From Antedon mediterranea (taxonomy: Eukaryota > Echinodermata > Crinoidea > Comatulida > Antedonidae), in the NCBI RefSeq assembly GCF_964355755.1, contig NC_092672.1:37134501-37198500 (forward strand): a stretch of 64,000 bases of DNA, written 5' to 3'. Positions 11,961 to 24,907 of this stretch are shown in pieces (the first letter of the stretch is position 1; every line of letters starts with the position of its first letter). The position numbers were made by a program, and so were the translations under genes. The notes under the pieces were generated by a model. That model was not told the DNA's origin, made no database searches, and was given only the letters and a program-made list of their open reading frames with translations.

Positions 11961-12984
11961 TTTTGTTGCTTTTATTAGGTTATATGCATTATCATGCATA
12001 TAACCTCTTGATTCTGTCAAAATCTTTATTTGTTTATTTATTCTTTCCTTAGCACTATTTTGTCCGTGAATTATCTTGATATCAGTTTCATCTAGCTAAG
12101 TCAATTTTTCAGAGTATATTCCTTATGGCCAGGAATCGATGTGGTTATGTTTTCACGGTGCGCAATCAAACATTACGTGGTCTACGCGCGATTTAATGAA
12201 ATCACGTTTGTAATCATATCTTCACAAGCATGAATCATTTTTAAACAAAATTTGGTACTCATAAATTTCAGGTCATATTTCATCATAATGGCAATACAAT
12301 TACGTGCGTAGCGCATATAACGCATGCGTACGCGCGCTTAAAATGTTCAAAATTGTCAGAATTTATTTTCGATGAAATTAGAGTACGTTTCAGGCAATTT
12401 TAAGCGTTTAAAAAATTACCATGAGTGCGCAGATTTTTGCACGCGCACTGCGCGTCAAACGTTAATGCGCACTTTTTTTGTCCGATTACTGTTGTATAAC
12501 CTTTCTTTAATAATATCATCATATTTTATTCACTTTTCAACGCGAAACAGCGTTATACGAGCACGTCTAAAGTCACAGTCTACGCACGTGTAAGTTAACA
12601 AAATGGTGAAAATATGCTAAATTTTAAAATTAATATATATCGTTAGAATGCTCGGGAACACCTATTTTTTATTTCATTTTCTTGAAGTGTATGTATCATA
12701 TGTATGATTTATTATGAAATTAGGAGAAAAAAAGTTGATTAAGTCATCATTAATGGCATATTAAATTTAAAAAAAATTGATTATGACAATCAATCAAATT
12801 ATAACATTTTCTTAGGCCGAAATAACAACCTTAACATTAACTTTCTTCCTTAAGAAGTTCATATATTAAAGTTAAAAGTATATAGTTTGACAGTGCATCA
12901 TTTTTTTAAATTTTTAAAGATGTCATCATAGTAAAACATTATAATTCATTGCGGTATGTAATAATCTATCTGCACCAAAGTGGT
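11961..12984. other. No gene; one hairpin
   Basis: A perfect short hairpin (AGGTTATATGCAT with ATGCATATAACCT) lies at about 11974-12005, right after the LINE end. Around 12290-12600 there is a GCGC-rich stretch with an ORF (12372-12593) that matches nothing I know. Confidence 0.4.
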
Positions 12985-13205
12985 TAATGCATAGTAAATA
13001 CACGGAGGAATCTTTCCATAACTTTAGTCAGTTGTGTATGGCTCGATGGTCTTTGCTCGTGTCTATGGCATTCAAGGTACCGAGATCGAGTCTCACCTTG
13101 GGAAACGAAATAAGATTTTTTTTATTATCTGTAGGCTATTGTTTGTTCAAATTTATTTCTTAGTGTATAGATTATACACATGATTTATAATGAAATCTTG
13201 ATGAA
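12985..13205 (+). repeat. Dispersed repeat with tRNA-like core
   Basis: This 200-bp segment recurs in inverse orientation at about 59040-59220, including flanks. The core has an A-box-like TGGCTCGATGGTCT and a B-box-like GAGATCGAGTCTC, followed by a run of T. This suggests an old tRNA-derived SINE, although the boxes are imperfect. Confidence 0.6.
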
Positions 13206-13429
13206 AAGTAATGTAACAACAAATGTGGTTTATGACATTATACGCAGAGGGATCTTTGATCGGATTGTGATACCGGCTATTGTATTCGCGTTAGCAAGGT
13301 CCTATCATATATTATAAATAATTAAAGATTCTGAGAAAAACAATCAATCAATATATCTTTAAAAAATCAATTATCTTTATTTAAATCAATGCATATAACC
13401 TATAATTTGTCATAGTGACGAATTAAATC

Positions 13430-13600
13430 TAGTTGTTAATTGTAATTGTATAAGATTTAAATTTGTATCCGTTTTTGTCGACAGGACCACAATGCAAAAC
13501 AAGTTTATTTCTACTTGATTGTGTATTATCCTGTACAAATATGTTGTTAAAGTATATCGACAAAATAATAAAAAATAACTAAATAAAGACCTTATAATAT
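13430..13600 (+). mobile_element. Retroposon 3' end, copy A
   Basis: TTTCTACTTGATTGTGTATT and CCTGTACAAATATGTTGTTA occur here and again at about 17550-17605, both followed by A/T-rich tails. Two dispersed copies sharing one defined 3' end suggest a retroposon tail. The parent family is unknown. Confidence 0.5.
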
Positions 13601-14212
13601 TGAGAAATAAAAAAGGAATGCAACACTATGAAACACATTACACCGTTTTTAATTATATAATAATATCCCTTTTTTTATTGCCAAATTACAATGCATAACA
13701 ACAACACAATTAAGTTGGATCAATGCAAACCCATGGTACTTTAAAGTATGCGCCTCCTCTTACTTGGTTGCACCATGGAGCTACGATCCATGTTTGGATA
13801 TATATAACAAAAATGCACAAATTTATAAAATACTGATAAATACATGCACAAGTGACGAAAGTTGAATTGAAAGGCGAGATAAATTTCTCCAATTAGAAAG
13901 ATTATCTTATTCTTAAATAAGCTGTAAATGCGAATGCAGAATAAATGGAAGATAAGCAAAGTTTGACGTACGACGGCCAAGAACGAATTTTCTTTGTGGA
14001 ATATGAAATATTTTTATCATAGAAAATAATAGTCCCGTGCACTATTCATGATTTCTGTCTTAAACTGATAGGAAAAAATGTGATAGATATTATAATTGTA
14101 ATTGTCAATTAGGCTACACTGAACATTTTTATTCAAACTCTTTTGAACATCAAATTTTATAGAGTATATGTTATCATTTGGTTAGTGTAATATCCTTTTA
14201 AATTGTATTAAA

Positions 14213-14332
14213 TTACAATACACAATTAGTCTAAAAACAACAATATCCAAAGTAATGTAAGCCAATAATTACAATAATTACAATACACAATTAGTCTAAA
14301 AACAACAATATCCAAAGTAATGTAAGCCAATA
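14213..14332. repeat. 60-bp tandem duplication
   Basis: Two nearly identical copies of a unit containing ACACAATTAGTCTAAAAACA and CCAAAGTAATGTAAGCCAAT sit directly downstream of the last exon of gene copy 1. Confidence 0.85.
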
Positions 14333-14397
14333 ATTATTTAAATAATACGCAAATAGATTACGTCACGCTTAATTTAGCTTCAACACGTACGTATATT

Positions 14398-17300
14398 TTA
14401 AACATTGCTATTACTCGGGCACGAGCCTAAATAATGAATGATTTTTAATCTGCGTTTTTGAGTATCAGGTTTTACATAGCTTGTGTCATTAATAATTGCG
14501 TGTCTATGTTGTAAATATCCCATAAATATATACGTTGAGCCTGAAAAAGGAAAAACATGCACAACGTTAATGAAAAGTGTTTTGTTTCGAGACATCTTTA
14601 TGTTTTTTAATTGAAATTTACATCAGTCAAAACCTTTTCTTCATGGTTTTTTTATCGATATTATAGTAATACCAGGAGGGCACTGATAGAGCGCAAACCT
14701 CCGCCTATGAATATGAAAATGTAATCACGTGTTTCCATACAGCTACGAAACTATCCTTTAAACTCGTATGAAAATAATTTTTTGAAAGAGAAAACACACA
14801 CATACCTCGCAAATTGACAGAGGTATTATTATTATAAAAACCGTATTTAGAAAAAATTGAGGCGAATATACGCAATTCTCACCTTCAGCTACATTATGGC
14901 AGTTCTGTCCTGTTAGTATTATTCTTATTTCAATAGATTTTGTTTCTGTGTCTATGTTAAGTAAATCGCGGCCTTTGTATACTTTGACGACCTCAACTTC
15001 CAGACGATGAACTAAATATTCTGAGTATATTTCATGATGAATTAATGAAACTTTACCGGATAATACTGAAAATAGAAAATAATACAATAAATAATTATGT
15101 ATGTCATTGTAACAAACCAGTTTGAGTGACAGTTAATTTTGCGACTTTTAATGCTTTTGAATAACAAACATAAGAAATATAATAGTAAAGTAACTTACTG
15201 AATGGATGTGTGCATGTGGGCTTTGTTTCTTGATGACTACAACTTGACTGCACGTTAAAAACTGAAAAAAGATATAAAGATAAATGATACATGTAACTAT
15301 AGTAAATAAATATAACCAAAATATCCTTAACACTCGACGTAATTATAATTTTGTTATAATACACTTGTCTTTCTCTTCCCTTAATACATTTAAATCGTCA
15401 AAACAACAAGATTCTATGAATAATGTCTGATTCATCATTTAACTCGTTGACCAATAGTCGAGCTATTTTAGAGTGGTACAATAAGTTGAGAAAACCTACC
15501 GTGATATGCAATGCAATCTTGTTTACACTCGCGTTTTGTTGGGAATCTGTTACCAGTATTCGTAATTGGACACAAACTGGTTCTAAATGGTAGACACACG
15601 CCTCTGTCTGTATGATAGTACCATTCGAATACACCACCATCACAATGAGGATCATCCGATTTGTCATGGCTGTCTGGTACCGGCTGGTAGCAGCGACCGT
15701 TACAGGTTGTACTGCACTCTTCCCTCGAAACAAAACGGTTACCGTTACCTCCACAACCGCTATATCTCAATTCTTTACATGTCATAGTGTCATTGTTGTA
15801 ATACCTACGTATATAATAGTAACAATTTTCACTATTTTACTTTATATAAAATCCTAGGCTTACAATAATAATTCAACAAGAAAACAATGAATCAGCAAGA
15901 AATCATATATGTACATTTTGTAAAAAAAAATTACTATACATTCTCATTTCATTGAAATAATATCCTGAGTATGTACGATATTTTTTAAATAATTCACAAG
16001 TTTTCACAACTTTATAACTAAAATTGTAAACTTTTACCATCTGCTGTATGTATATTGTCCATTTCCATGATCTTTTGGCAGTTCGCATACAGTGTCTAAA
16101 CAAAAATAAATAATACATAAAATAAATATTCCAGCTCAGGTTGAACAACGTAATTAGATTTTTCTTCTGAAGTAAATCCCAGATTAATGCAACCACATTG
16201 ACCAGTAACTGTCCTAAATATTTTCATCCAGTGAACATTATAAGAATATTGCAATATCTTCCACGTATTATATTCAAACTAGAGCACTATCAGAGCAACT
16301 ACTGACTTAAAAACATATTTAGTATATGGATACATGCAGTAAAGTAGTAACTTACTTTCGTCAGTGGGTTCAGATGTATGAATAACGGTATCTGTATCTG
16401 TACCAATGAAAATATTTCGGAGTGATTATAATAAAGAATCTTTAATATACAAATTATGACCACCGCCAGCTAAAATATCTGGAACGGCTTTTTTTCATTC
16501 TCACAGATTTTCCCATCTTTACCGAAATTCCGGGCGGTTTATAATTTATATAATAATTATTAAATACGTTAAAACCGTGACTTACCTTCATTATCTGTAG
16601 CACCTGAAACGAAAGCTGTAATGTAAAAAAAATATTTAAAATAGTAAATGTAACAACAATGACTCAAAGCAGCAAATTTAAAAGACGCAGAGTGATAACA
16701 GTAATTATGGACAATCAAGTTAATATCAGAAATTAGATATGGAATATTCTGTGAGGCTATTCATGATGAATTGATGTTTATCACATTATTGTAGTTCTAG
16801 TTTTTGGTCCATAGCTTTTATTTTTAAGAACCATATTCCTCGTTTAGGAATCACTGCCTTATCAGATTCAATGAAACACTTCACATTATACATTAACGAC
16901 TAACAAGTTTATTAATATATTAAAACATAACGGAGCGCAGTGTTTCCGAAAGTCTACTCCCTGCTGTAAGGCCGCACCTTGCCACAATTTAATTTAAAAT
17001 ATCCTGTTAATAAGTATTAACATTTTTCAAACCAAATAGTTCTGGGCGCAGTGTTTCTCCCGGAAGCGCACTCCTTACTGAACTAATTCAGCCAAGCCCG
17101 CAAACATATTATGATAAAACTAAACAATTTCAAGCCAAATATGGAATTCATACTGTATTTCGTGTAGAAATTTAAAAAAAATAAGAAAAAAAAAGTTTTG
17201 GGCGCAGTGTTTCTTCGGGAAGCGCACTCCTTGCTCACCTTGCCACAAACTAATTAAGACAAGCCCGATAAATGATACAGATAATTTTCAACCAAATAAG

Positions 17301-20300
17301 GAATTTTTATTTCGTGTTTTAAAATAAATTTTGAAAAAAAAAGTTCTGGGCACGTTCTTCCGGTATGCACTCCCTGCTGGAAGGCTCACCTTACTACAAA
17401 CTAATTAAGCCAAGCCCGTAAATATGAATTATACAACAACTAAATAATTTTCAATCCAAATAAGGAATGTATATTTCCTGTTTTCAAAACCCATTTTTGT
17501 GCTATTATTATTAATTGTAATTGTATTTAAATTTTTATCCGTTGCAAAACAAGTATATTTCTACTTGATTGTGTATAATCCTGTATAAATATGTTGTTAA
17601 ATAAATAAATAAAATAAAATAAATAAATAAAAAACAATGACATAATTAACTTAAAATGTTGTAAATGTGAAAACTCATGAACCGAAATGTTTTGGTATTC
17701 TCTTCTTTTCCTACTTCCTTTTCCAGGCAATACTTTGAAAACAATACATCAATGATTATAATAACTTAAAAGTCCGATCATTAAGATAATTATTGCAATA
17801 GATTTCTTCATCATTACTATTTTATTAAACTAGGTTTACTATTCTAAAGAACCTACAGGGTATACTGCTGTATGATAAACGAATTGTGTTGAAAATATAT
17901 GACAAAAATATCATAACTGTAACTGTTATATGGTTTAATTTAAATCACGTATTTCATATTACTTTATTTAGGTTCTGTAATACTTTTACCTTTTTAAATT
18001 AGTTGTAGGCCTATTATAAGGTTATTGACAACATTTTCTGTAAGTATTATGATATTTTTTCAATGAATGACTGAACGGTGCTCTGCATAATTATGGTGTA
18101 TTAGTGAAATGATTTAGTGTTGATAACTGCTTGTTACGTATGGAAAGAAATCAGTATAATTTCAGTGGCAGCAACAGTTTAAAATGAAAAGTAAAATACT
18201 TGAAGGAAACGTTTAATTAAATGCATTTTAAATCTTGTTTTTCAATTTTAGCCTCATTATTAAACTTGTTGGTTTATGCGTATTTCCTTCTATTCTTTCA
18301 ATGAGAAGAAATGCGCAACTAATTAGAGCTCATGAAACAATTCACGCGCAAATAGTTTGTCAAGTGTATAGGTAATCAAAGACATTTAATTGAGGCAAGT
18401 TGATTTTTTTTTAATATAACAAAATTTATACAAAATAATGGTGCACCTTATTACTCTTTAAAAACTAATTTATAACTATTATGGAAAACAAAAAAATTGA
18501 ATTAGAAAATATTTATGATGCTGAGGCCAGAGGTGCTCAGATAAGATCGAGGGCTAAATGGATTGAAGAAGTTGAACGTAGTACATCTTTTTTTCTTGGT
18601 CTTGAAAAATCAAACTGTAAAAATATACAAATTAAGAGCCTGTTAAACAATAATGGAAAGATTGTAACAAAACCAGAAAATATACTTGATGTTCAAGTAA
18701 AACATTTTAAAAGTTTGTATGAAAGTGTTAAAATATGCCCCCAACAAAAATTGATGAATACCTGAAAAAGACAAAAGTGAATACACTCACTGATAAAGAG
18801 AAAGAGTTATGTGAAGGTAAAATCACTATCGAGGAATGTAAAGGGGCTCCTTTAAGTATGAAGAAATAAATCGCCTGGCTCAGATGGACTAGGTGTAGAA
18901 TTTTACATTTTCTTTTGGGACGGTGTTGGACAACTGTTATGTGATGCGTTAAATGAATCCTTTGATTCAAAGAAACTTTCAAACTCACAAAGAAGAGGTG
19001 TTATTACCCTTTTATTTAAAAGTGGTGAAAAACAAAATTTAAATAACTGGCGTTCAATTACACTCCTAAATACGGATTATAAAATTCTTGCCCATGTGTT
19101 AAGTTATAGACTACGCAGGGTCATTAAGTCACTAATTGATTCAGACCAAAAGGGGTATATTAAAGCTCAGGTACAGGCATGAATTTTAATTATAATATCT
19201 GGTTAATTGTACATAAATCAAATATTTGTAACCGAAATCAAGACGAAAAAACATGAATTTCCCTTAATACAGTCAAATACAACATTTGGCAAAATTCTGC
19301 CATAAAAACCAGGAAGACTTTTTTTTCAGTAGTTAGGTAGTATAACCTAATGTAATAACATGTCTGGTGATTCCCTAGAAAATGAAAAAAGATGGTGGAT
19401 ATACGGTGGATAATTTTTGCTATAGGTTATTTTTCATAGCTTTTTAAAATGCCTCTCTATTTACAAAATTTGTGTTCAAAAGAATAGAGATTTTACTGTG
19501 TAATTTGAACTATCCCCCACTGATAAGAAAGTGCTTATTTTCAACAAGCGCCTGTAACACAAATAAAATCTCAAAAAATTATGAAACATAGGGGAAACTA
19601 TAGATCGATAATTATTGGAATGTATGATCAATAGAAATTTTGTGCCCGCACCTGGCCTTTAAAGATAGGTTTGCGGGGGAAAATATACGTTTAGCTAAAG
19701 ATCTACTTTATTATACGGAAGAAAATGATATTGAAGGGGCTATGATGGTTCTTGACTTTAAAAAGGCTTTTGACTCAGTTAGTAGAGAGTTTATATTTGC
19801 GGTATTAGCAAAATTAAAATGTGGTAATGTGTTTTGTGAATGGGTAAAAATTCTGTATAACAATTAATAATGGATGGGTATCAGAAAACATCAGAATGGA
19901 AAGAGGCATTCGGCAAGGGTGTCCGCTATCGGCACTTTTATTTATTCTTGAGGTTGAAATAATGGCTTCTAATATAAGAAATAGTAATATTTACAAGGGA
20001 ATTAAATTACCAAATGTAAGTGTCGAAGCTAGAATAAGTCAGTTAACTGATGACACAATACTTTATGTTGGTAATGAAAAGAGTCTTCATACAGCGGTTA
20101 AAACTGTGGAAGAATTTTGTGAAATGTCAGGCTTGAAATTAAACAAACATAAATCAAAAGCTATGTGGATGGGTAAATGGAAAAATAGAAGTGATAAACC
20201 ACTTATTTATGTTGGGAAAAAAAGCCGATAAAGATATTAGGAATATATGTGAGATATGATTACAAGACTTGTGAAACTAAAAATTGGAGTGATAAACTGG

Positions 20301-22875
20301 TTGATTTTGAAAAGATTTTGAAATTATGGAGTTCTAGAAATTTAACACTTTATGGGAAAGTAATTATATTGAAGTCACTTGCACTAGCAAAACCTACATA
20401 CAACGCAAATATTATTACTGTACCAAAGTATGTTTATGACATAGTTAACAAACAAAGTTATACATTTTTATGGAGTAAAAAATCTGAAAAAATAAAAAGG
20501 AAAACCTTAATTGGAAACCTAAACGAAGTTGGAATTAAAATGCCAGATTTTAAATTACATACAAAAGCACTTAATGTCACATGGCTAAAAAGGTTGTTAC
20601 ATGAAGATGAAGCAAAATGGAAATTTATTCCAAAATTTTATATTAATAATTTATGTACAGAAAATATTCTTTTTAACATGACAGATGAAAACCACTTTAT
20701 ACATAAAATGCCTATGTTGAAAGCATGCATAAAGTATAATAATTGCTGTAAAAGAAGTGTAGACACATATGATGATATAATGAATGAACAGTTGTGGGGT
20801 AATAAGTTAATACAACTTAAAAACCAATCACTATTTTATAAACATTGGATTGAATGTGGCATTATTTTAGTGAAGGATATTATAAAAGAAAATAGATTCT
20901 TAACTTCAAAAGAATTATTGGTAAAATTAAATTATAAAGCAAACTGGTTAAATGAATACATGTGCTTATTAAAAGCGATACCAATACAATGGAAAACTAT
21001 AATCAAATACGAGAAAAATTGTTATTATAATATAACAGAAAATGTCATTAAGAATAGATTTAAGGACATCACAACAAAGAGTATTTATCTCTGTTTTGTG
21101 GAGGAAATTTTTGTCCCTCCGGTTTGTCAAGGAAAATGGGAAAAATATTTTGATAATTTTAATATTGATTGGAAGTCATGTTGGTTATCTAAAGTTTGTA
21201 AAATGAAAGATAAAAAATTAATACACTTTAATTACAAACTGTTAAATAGAATTTTAGCAACAAACAAAAGGTTGTTTATCTGGAAACTAAAAGATACTAA
21301 TACTGTATATGTGGTAGATGTGGAGAGGTACAAGATGAGGAGCATATGTTTTTTACTTGTAAATTTATTCAAACTTTTTGGAAAAAAATAGATATTGTTT
21401 TAAAAGGTACCAATCATATAAACATGTCTTTTCAAAATCTGGTAATTGGAACAAGAAATATTCTTACTGATTTTATATATACATTTGCTGCTTTCACGGT
21501 TTATAAACAAAAGATACAGGCTGATGTTACAAATAAAAGTTATTTTAATTTATGGAAATCTTTTAAACAAGGAATTCTATTCAGAATGGAATGTGATATA
21601 GTGTATAAAAGAGAGGAAAGCATAAAAAAAATGGGAAAAAGTAAAAAATATTATTTTAGCAATGTAAAAACGTATAATTGTTAAACAATACAGGCTAAAA
21701 ACACGAGAACAATTATTACGACACAATACTTAATGTTCTTGTATGTTTTTTTACCTTACTAGTTTTATTTACTGGTGGTATATGAGTTACAGTATATTTT
21801 ATTTTGTGATGATCTAATGGCAATTGTGAACCTATATGTGATGTATATTTTTATATAACTTCTGTCTATTTTTTAAATGCTTTAACTTTTTATATATAAA
21901 ATACTACAAATAAGAAAAAAAAAAATATAAGCTGCAGAGATAGTTTTCTACTGATACAAAATTGATATAGATTACTGTAACAATTGTAAAGAATGAAATA
22001 AAAGTGAGTGAATCTCACAAAAGACAAAAAAAAACTAATTTATAAAGAAATTAAATTTAAGGTTTTATCGTGAATCTTAAGTATAAGAAAGAGAATATAT
22101 GGAAAAGGAAAGCCGTAGAGCTGACCTGTCAAGTTTATCCCATCGTAATGAACCGGATTTTTGTTGCTTAGCAGCTATTCAGATTCATCTTTTACACAGA
22201 AATGTGACCTCCCGTCACACTTATCAGATCCAAAAGGTAATTGTTTGACTACACAACATTGGCCCAAGACGACCTAGGATAAGTTATTAAAGGCGACGAT
22301 TGTATACTGCATATTCATTCAGTCCAGTCAAGTTGCAACATTTTCTACAAATTAGTACTTTCTCTTTTTTTTAAATGACATTAAATAATTTATGTTTAGG
22401 TATCACTCACTTGCAATTTTTAATATCTAGTAAACTAAGATTATTGTTTCTACTAATTATTATTATTATTCAACGAATTATTAAAAAATAAGTAAAATAA
22501 ACACTCAATTGCATTTTAAATGAGTAAGTTGTAGGTAATCAAATACATTTAATTGAGGAAAGTTGATGAAAAATCATATTCAAAATAAGGGTGCACCTCA
22601 ACAATCTTTAAAAACTAATTTATAAAGAACTTACAAAACATAAATTAAATAAATGCAATTGCCAAATTTCTTACTGGCCAACAAAGACAACAATTTAGTT
22701 ACGTTTTAAAGAAAAGTTTTATGAAATATGTTTGAATCATTTTGTTGAGCTGAATAAATATAAAGGTGATGAAGAATGGAAATGTGTAGAAGAAAAGCGC
22801 TTTTCGAAACTTACCACCTCCAACCACACAAGTTACAAATAAAGTAACGAAGAAAATGCTGCAAGATGTTTTCAT
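14398..22875 (-). CDS. Secreted two-Kunitz plus NTR-domain protein, copy 1
   Basis: Eight minus-strand exons join in frame to 290 residues: 22815-22875, 16586-16603, 16356-16397, 16038-16095, 15500-15804, 15199-15261, 14883-15065 and 14398-14540 (stop TAA). Every intron has GT and AG ends; all are phase 1 except the one after 16038, which is phase 2. Residues 1-20 form a signal peptide (MKTSCSIFFVTLFVTCVVGG). Kunitz 1 is about 44-94 and Kunitz 2 about 98-157. Residues about 169-290 form an NTR (netrin/TIMP-like) module with SGKV, VYKGRD, GQNC, GSTYIFMG and a final LGSCP. Kunitz domains usually inhibit serine proteases and NTR modules bind proteases or growth factors, so a secreted matrix or defence inhibitor is inferred. 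Kunitz 1 lacks its second Cys (GNGQ where GPC is usual). The very small exons 2 and 3 are the least certain. Intron 1 is filled with mobile DNA. Confidence 0.85.
16920..17480. repeat. 165-bp tandem repeat in intron 1 of copy 1
   Basis: Four diverged units share GGGCGCAGTGTTTC, GGAAGCGCACTCC and AGCCAAGCCCG, followed by a TCAA(C/G)CCAAATA(T/A)GGAAT block. The last unit has deletions. The repeat lies between exons 1 and 2 of the Kunitz-NTR gene. Confidence 0.8.
17505..17625 (+). mobile_element. Retroposon 3' end, copy B
   Basis: This matches the segment at 13430-13600 (TTAATTGTAATTGTAT, TTTCTACTTGATTGTGTAT, AAATATGTTGTTAAATAAAT) and ends in a clear AAATAAAT tail. The internal block with GGACCACAATG seen at 13485 is missing here. 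Confidence 0.5.
18371..18475. repeat. Intron segment duplicated at 22533-22625
   Basis: About 100 bp from GGTAATCAAAGACATTTAAT through GTGCACCT to CTTTAAAAACTAATTTATAA recurs at 22533-22625. In the second copy the sequence runs on uninterrupted as AAACTAATTTATAAAGAA, whereas here a LINE follows. The second copy therefore acts as a natural empty site for that insertion. Confidence 0.75.
18476..22030 (+). mobile_element. Tx1/L1-type LINE, 5'-truncated, with target duplication
   Basis: The 15-bp AAAACTAATTTATAA at 18461-18475 is repeated at 22031-22045, giving exact borders. The broken ORF2 reads in order: ARGAQIRSRAKWIEE (18520s), NNWRSITLLNTDYKILAHV (19040s), DQKGYIK, then after an insertion DRFAGENIRL, VLDFKKAFDSVS, RGIRQGCPLSALLF, a catalytic block LTDDTIL (usual YADDT), the long 20249-21391 thumb and C-terminal region, and a C-terminal zinc-like CGRCGEVQDEEHMFFTC near 21310-21360. 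These blocks are typical of Tx1/L1 elements. Frameshifts occur near 18765, 18850, 19867, 20230 and 21300. It lies antisense in intron 1 of the Kunitz-NTR gene. Confidence 0.9.
19164..19658. mobile_element. TTAA-flanked MITE inside the LINE
   Basis: A 495-bp non-coding insert splits the LINE ORF between GYIK and DRFAGEN. TTAA flanks it on both sides (19160-19163 and 19659-19662). Its ends are imperfect inverted repeats, AGCTCAGGTACAGGCATGAA at the left against AAATTTTGTGCCCGCACCTG plus GCCT at the right. Removing the insert and one TTAA restores the reading frame across GYIKDRFAGEN. TTAA duplication is the mark of piggyBac-type transposition, so a piggyBac-like MITE is inferred. Confidence 0.8.
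22533..22625. repeat. Second copy of the duplicated intron segment
   Basis: This is the uninterrupted counterpart of 18371-18475, located between the LINE and the first exon of gene copy 1. Confidence 0.7.
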
Positions 22876-23001
22876 AGCTATGATGGATGTCGACAGTCAC
22901 CTCAAAACAATGGATCCTCCTATAATAGTAAGGTTGCTCTTGTTGCAGTTTTTATGCGATGAGATGATTGAAGACAAATGGGCCTTAAACACATAATGAA
23001 T

Positions 23002-23011
23002 CCTTTATATA
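23002..23011 (-). promoter_or_regulatory. TATA box of gene copy 1
   Basis: On the minus strand TATATAAAGG lies about 130 bp upstream of the ATG at 22875. It matches the TATA consensus. A start site about 30 bp further on would give a 5' UTR of roughly 100 bases. There is no ATG in the expected 5' UTR other than the chosen one and the immediate TAGCTATGA context. Function is inferred from position and motif. Confidence 0.5.
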
Positions 23012-23019
23012 GTCTTAGA

Positions 23020-24170
23020 TATTATCTGTACAAATTGATGTATATATATATATATAGAAAAATATTATCATTATCGATCTATACTTTGGTATGCACGTGA
23101 TTTACTGAACTAGATTGCGTTATCTACTTCATTTGAAGGCGGATGTTCGGTTATAACAACTGACGAATGAAATCAAAGATGTCAGAATACATTGCAAGTA
23201 ATATACATTGTGCACACAAAACACATATATAGAGAAAAATAGTTAAAAACATGTACATTATTATATGCATATCGAGGTATGTGAACTGGCCTAAATAATG
23301 TATTCATCAAAACAATGCTACATTATGAAATAACAATATACTGTAGGCCTACAAATGTTTGTTTAAATAATTATAGTAAAATCAATTAAATAGAGAATTA
23401 TGGTTTACAGTACAGTAGTCTAAAATTCAATATCCCCCCACCCTCCATGGTGGGGCCTGTGGCGAAGCAAATTTGGTAAATGACACCCCTAGATGGTTGG
23501 AAATGGTACTCTCGTCCACATAAAATTCATGATAAATTGAGCCTAATTGGCCCGGACATAACACTCCCATCTTTCTCACGACAGCAAAACTTTTGGTAAA
23601 CACGAATGTGATAAAATTTGTTTGTGTTGTTCTTGTGTGTGTGTGGGAGGCGCAGATTGTTTGATTGTCACCTATAAATTACCTCACTGCTGAAAAAGTC
23701 AACATTAAATCGAAAGTACCACAAACCACAGAATTGACCGCGTTGCAACTGAACATTTTCTCCGACGTTAATCGGTTATCTGATAATAATCACTTTTTAA
23801 AAATCATTACCCACAACGCAGTTCAAAATGTGTAAGGCTGATGAGTTGGTTTGTTTACATCCATTAGCCTATTCCTATCGCTTCCTAAACTATCACATGT
23901 AGGATTAAAAATGTAACTCTTCTGTAAAAGATATAATATTAATGTAAACTCAATAGTAGTGCCGTCAATTGACTATAAACCCAATAATAGTCGGCGTTGG
24001 TACTCTATCTACTAGCCAGGCTACATATCTTTACCGAAAACGACAGGCCTAAAAAAGGACATGCAAACATAGTTAGCCTTTTTACTCCCCTGGAGTCTCT
24101 CGTTATAATTCTCCCCAACAAAATACAAACAATCACATCTCATCGGTCCACATCGTCGTTTTGCTGATCG
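23020..24170. other. No recognised gene
   Basis: Upstream region of gene copy 1. A TA microsatellite lies at about 23038-23056. Otherwise I see only short spurious ORFs and scattered TAGGCCTA words. Confidence 0.4.
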
Positions 24171-24174
24171 TTGA

Positions 24175-24890
24175 TTGCGCGATAGTTTCCATTGTAATTC
24201 ACATGTAAAACGGTCTCTTTATTTAAGTATTGTTCGTAGTTACCTTGAATACTGCTCTACTGTCTGGTCTCCCAATTACAAAACTTATATAAGACAACTT
24301 GAGGGAGTTCAGCGTAGAGCAACTAAATTTATTTTAAATAATTTTGAAGCTGATTACAAATGCAGACTTCAAACATGCAATTTACTACCATTATGTTATA
24401 GGCGTCACTTTACTGATATCGTTTTTCTCTTTAAGATTTTCAATTCTAATATAATTAATACCGACAATTTATTTAATATTCACAATCCACAACGTGTTAC
24501 TCGTAGCTCTTCTTCTGTTGGTACTCTTTTTGATATTCGTCGCTGCAGAACTGAATCTTCTTTTCAACCATATATCCCACGTGTTACCAGAATTTGGAAT
24601 AACTTACCCAGTGAAATCCGCAACTTAAATATTTCTGTTAGTTCTTTTAAAACCAATTTACTTAATTATCTCAATATTTATTTTTTGAATAATTTTGATA
24701 TTGAAAATGTGTGTAGTTGGTCGCTTTCTTGTCGATGCTTTTATTGTAGAACGTAATTTATTTATTTTTCTCTGTTCTGGGTTGACCAACTAGTTAGCAC
24801 CTGTTTGGTCTTTCCGTGCCTCCTTTTGTAATTGTTTTGTCTTCTTATGTTTATGGCAGAAATTGAATAAATAAAAAAAAAATTAATAAA
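24175..24890 (+). pseudogene. 5'-truncated LINE, C-terminal ORF and 3' tail
   Basis: A 193-residue open frame (24175-24756) is the C-terminal domain of a CR1/Jockey-like ORF2. It has SYLEYCSTVWSPNYKTYIRQ, then LEGVQRRATKFILN, RRHFTDIVFLFKIFN and RIWNNLPSEIRN. The reverse transcriptase itself is missing. A T-rich 3' UTR follows and the element ends at an AATAAATAAAAAAAA tail near 24865-24890. The frame is intact over its whole length, so this is a fairly recent 5'-truncated insertion. Confidence 0.85.
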
Positions 24891-24907
24891 ATAAACAGTA
24901 GGCTGGA

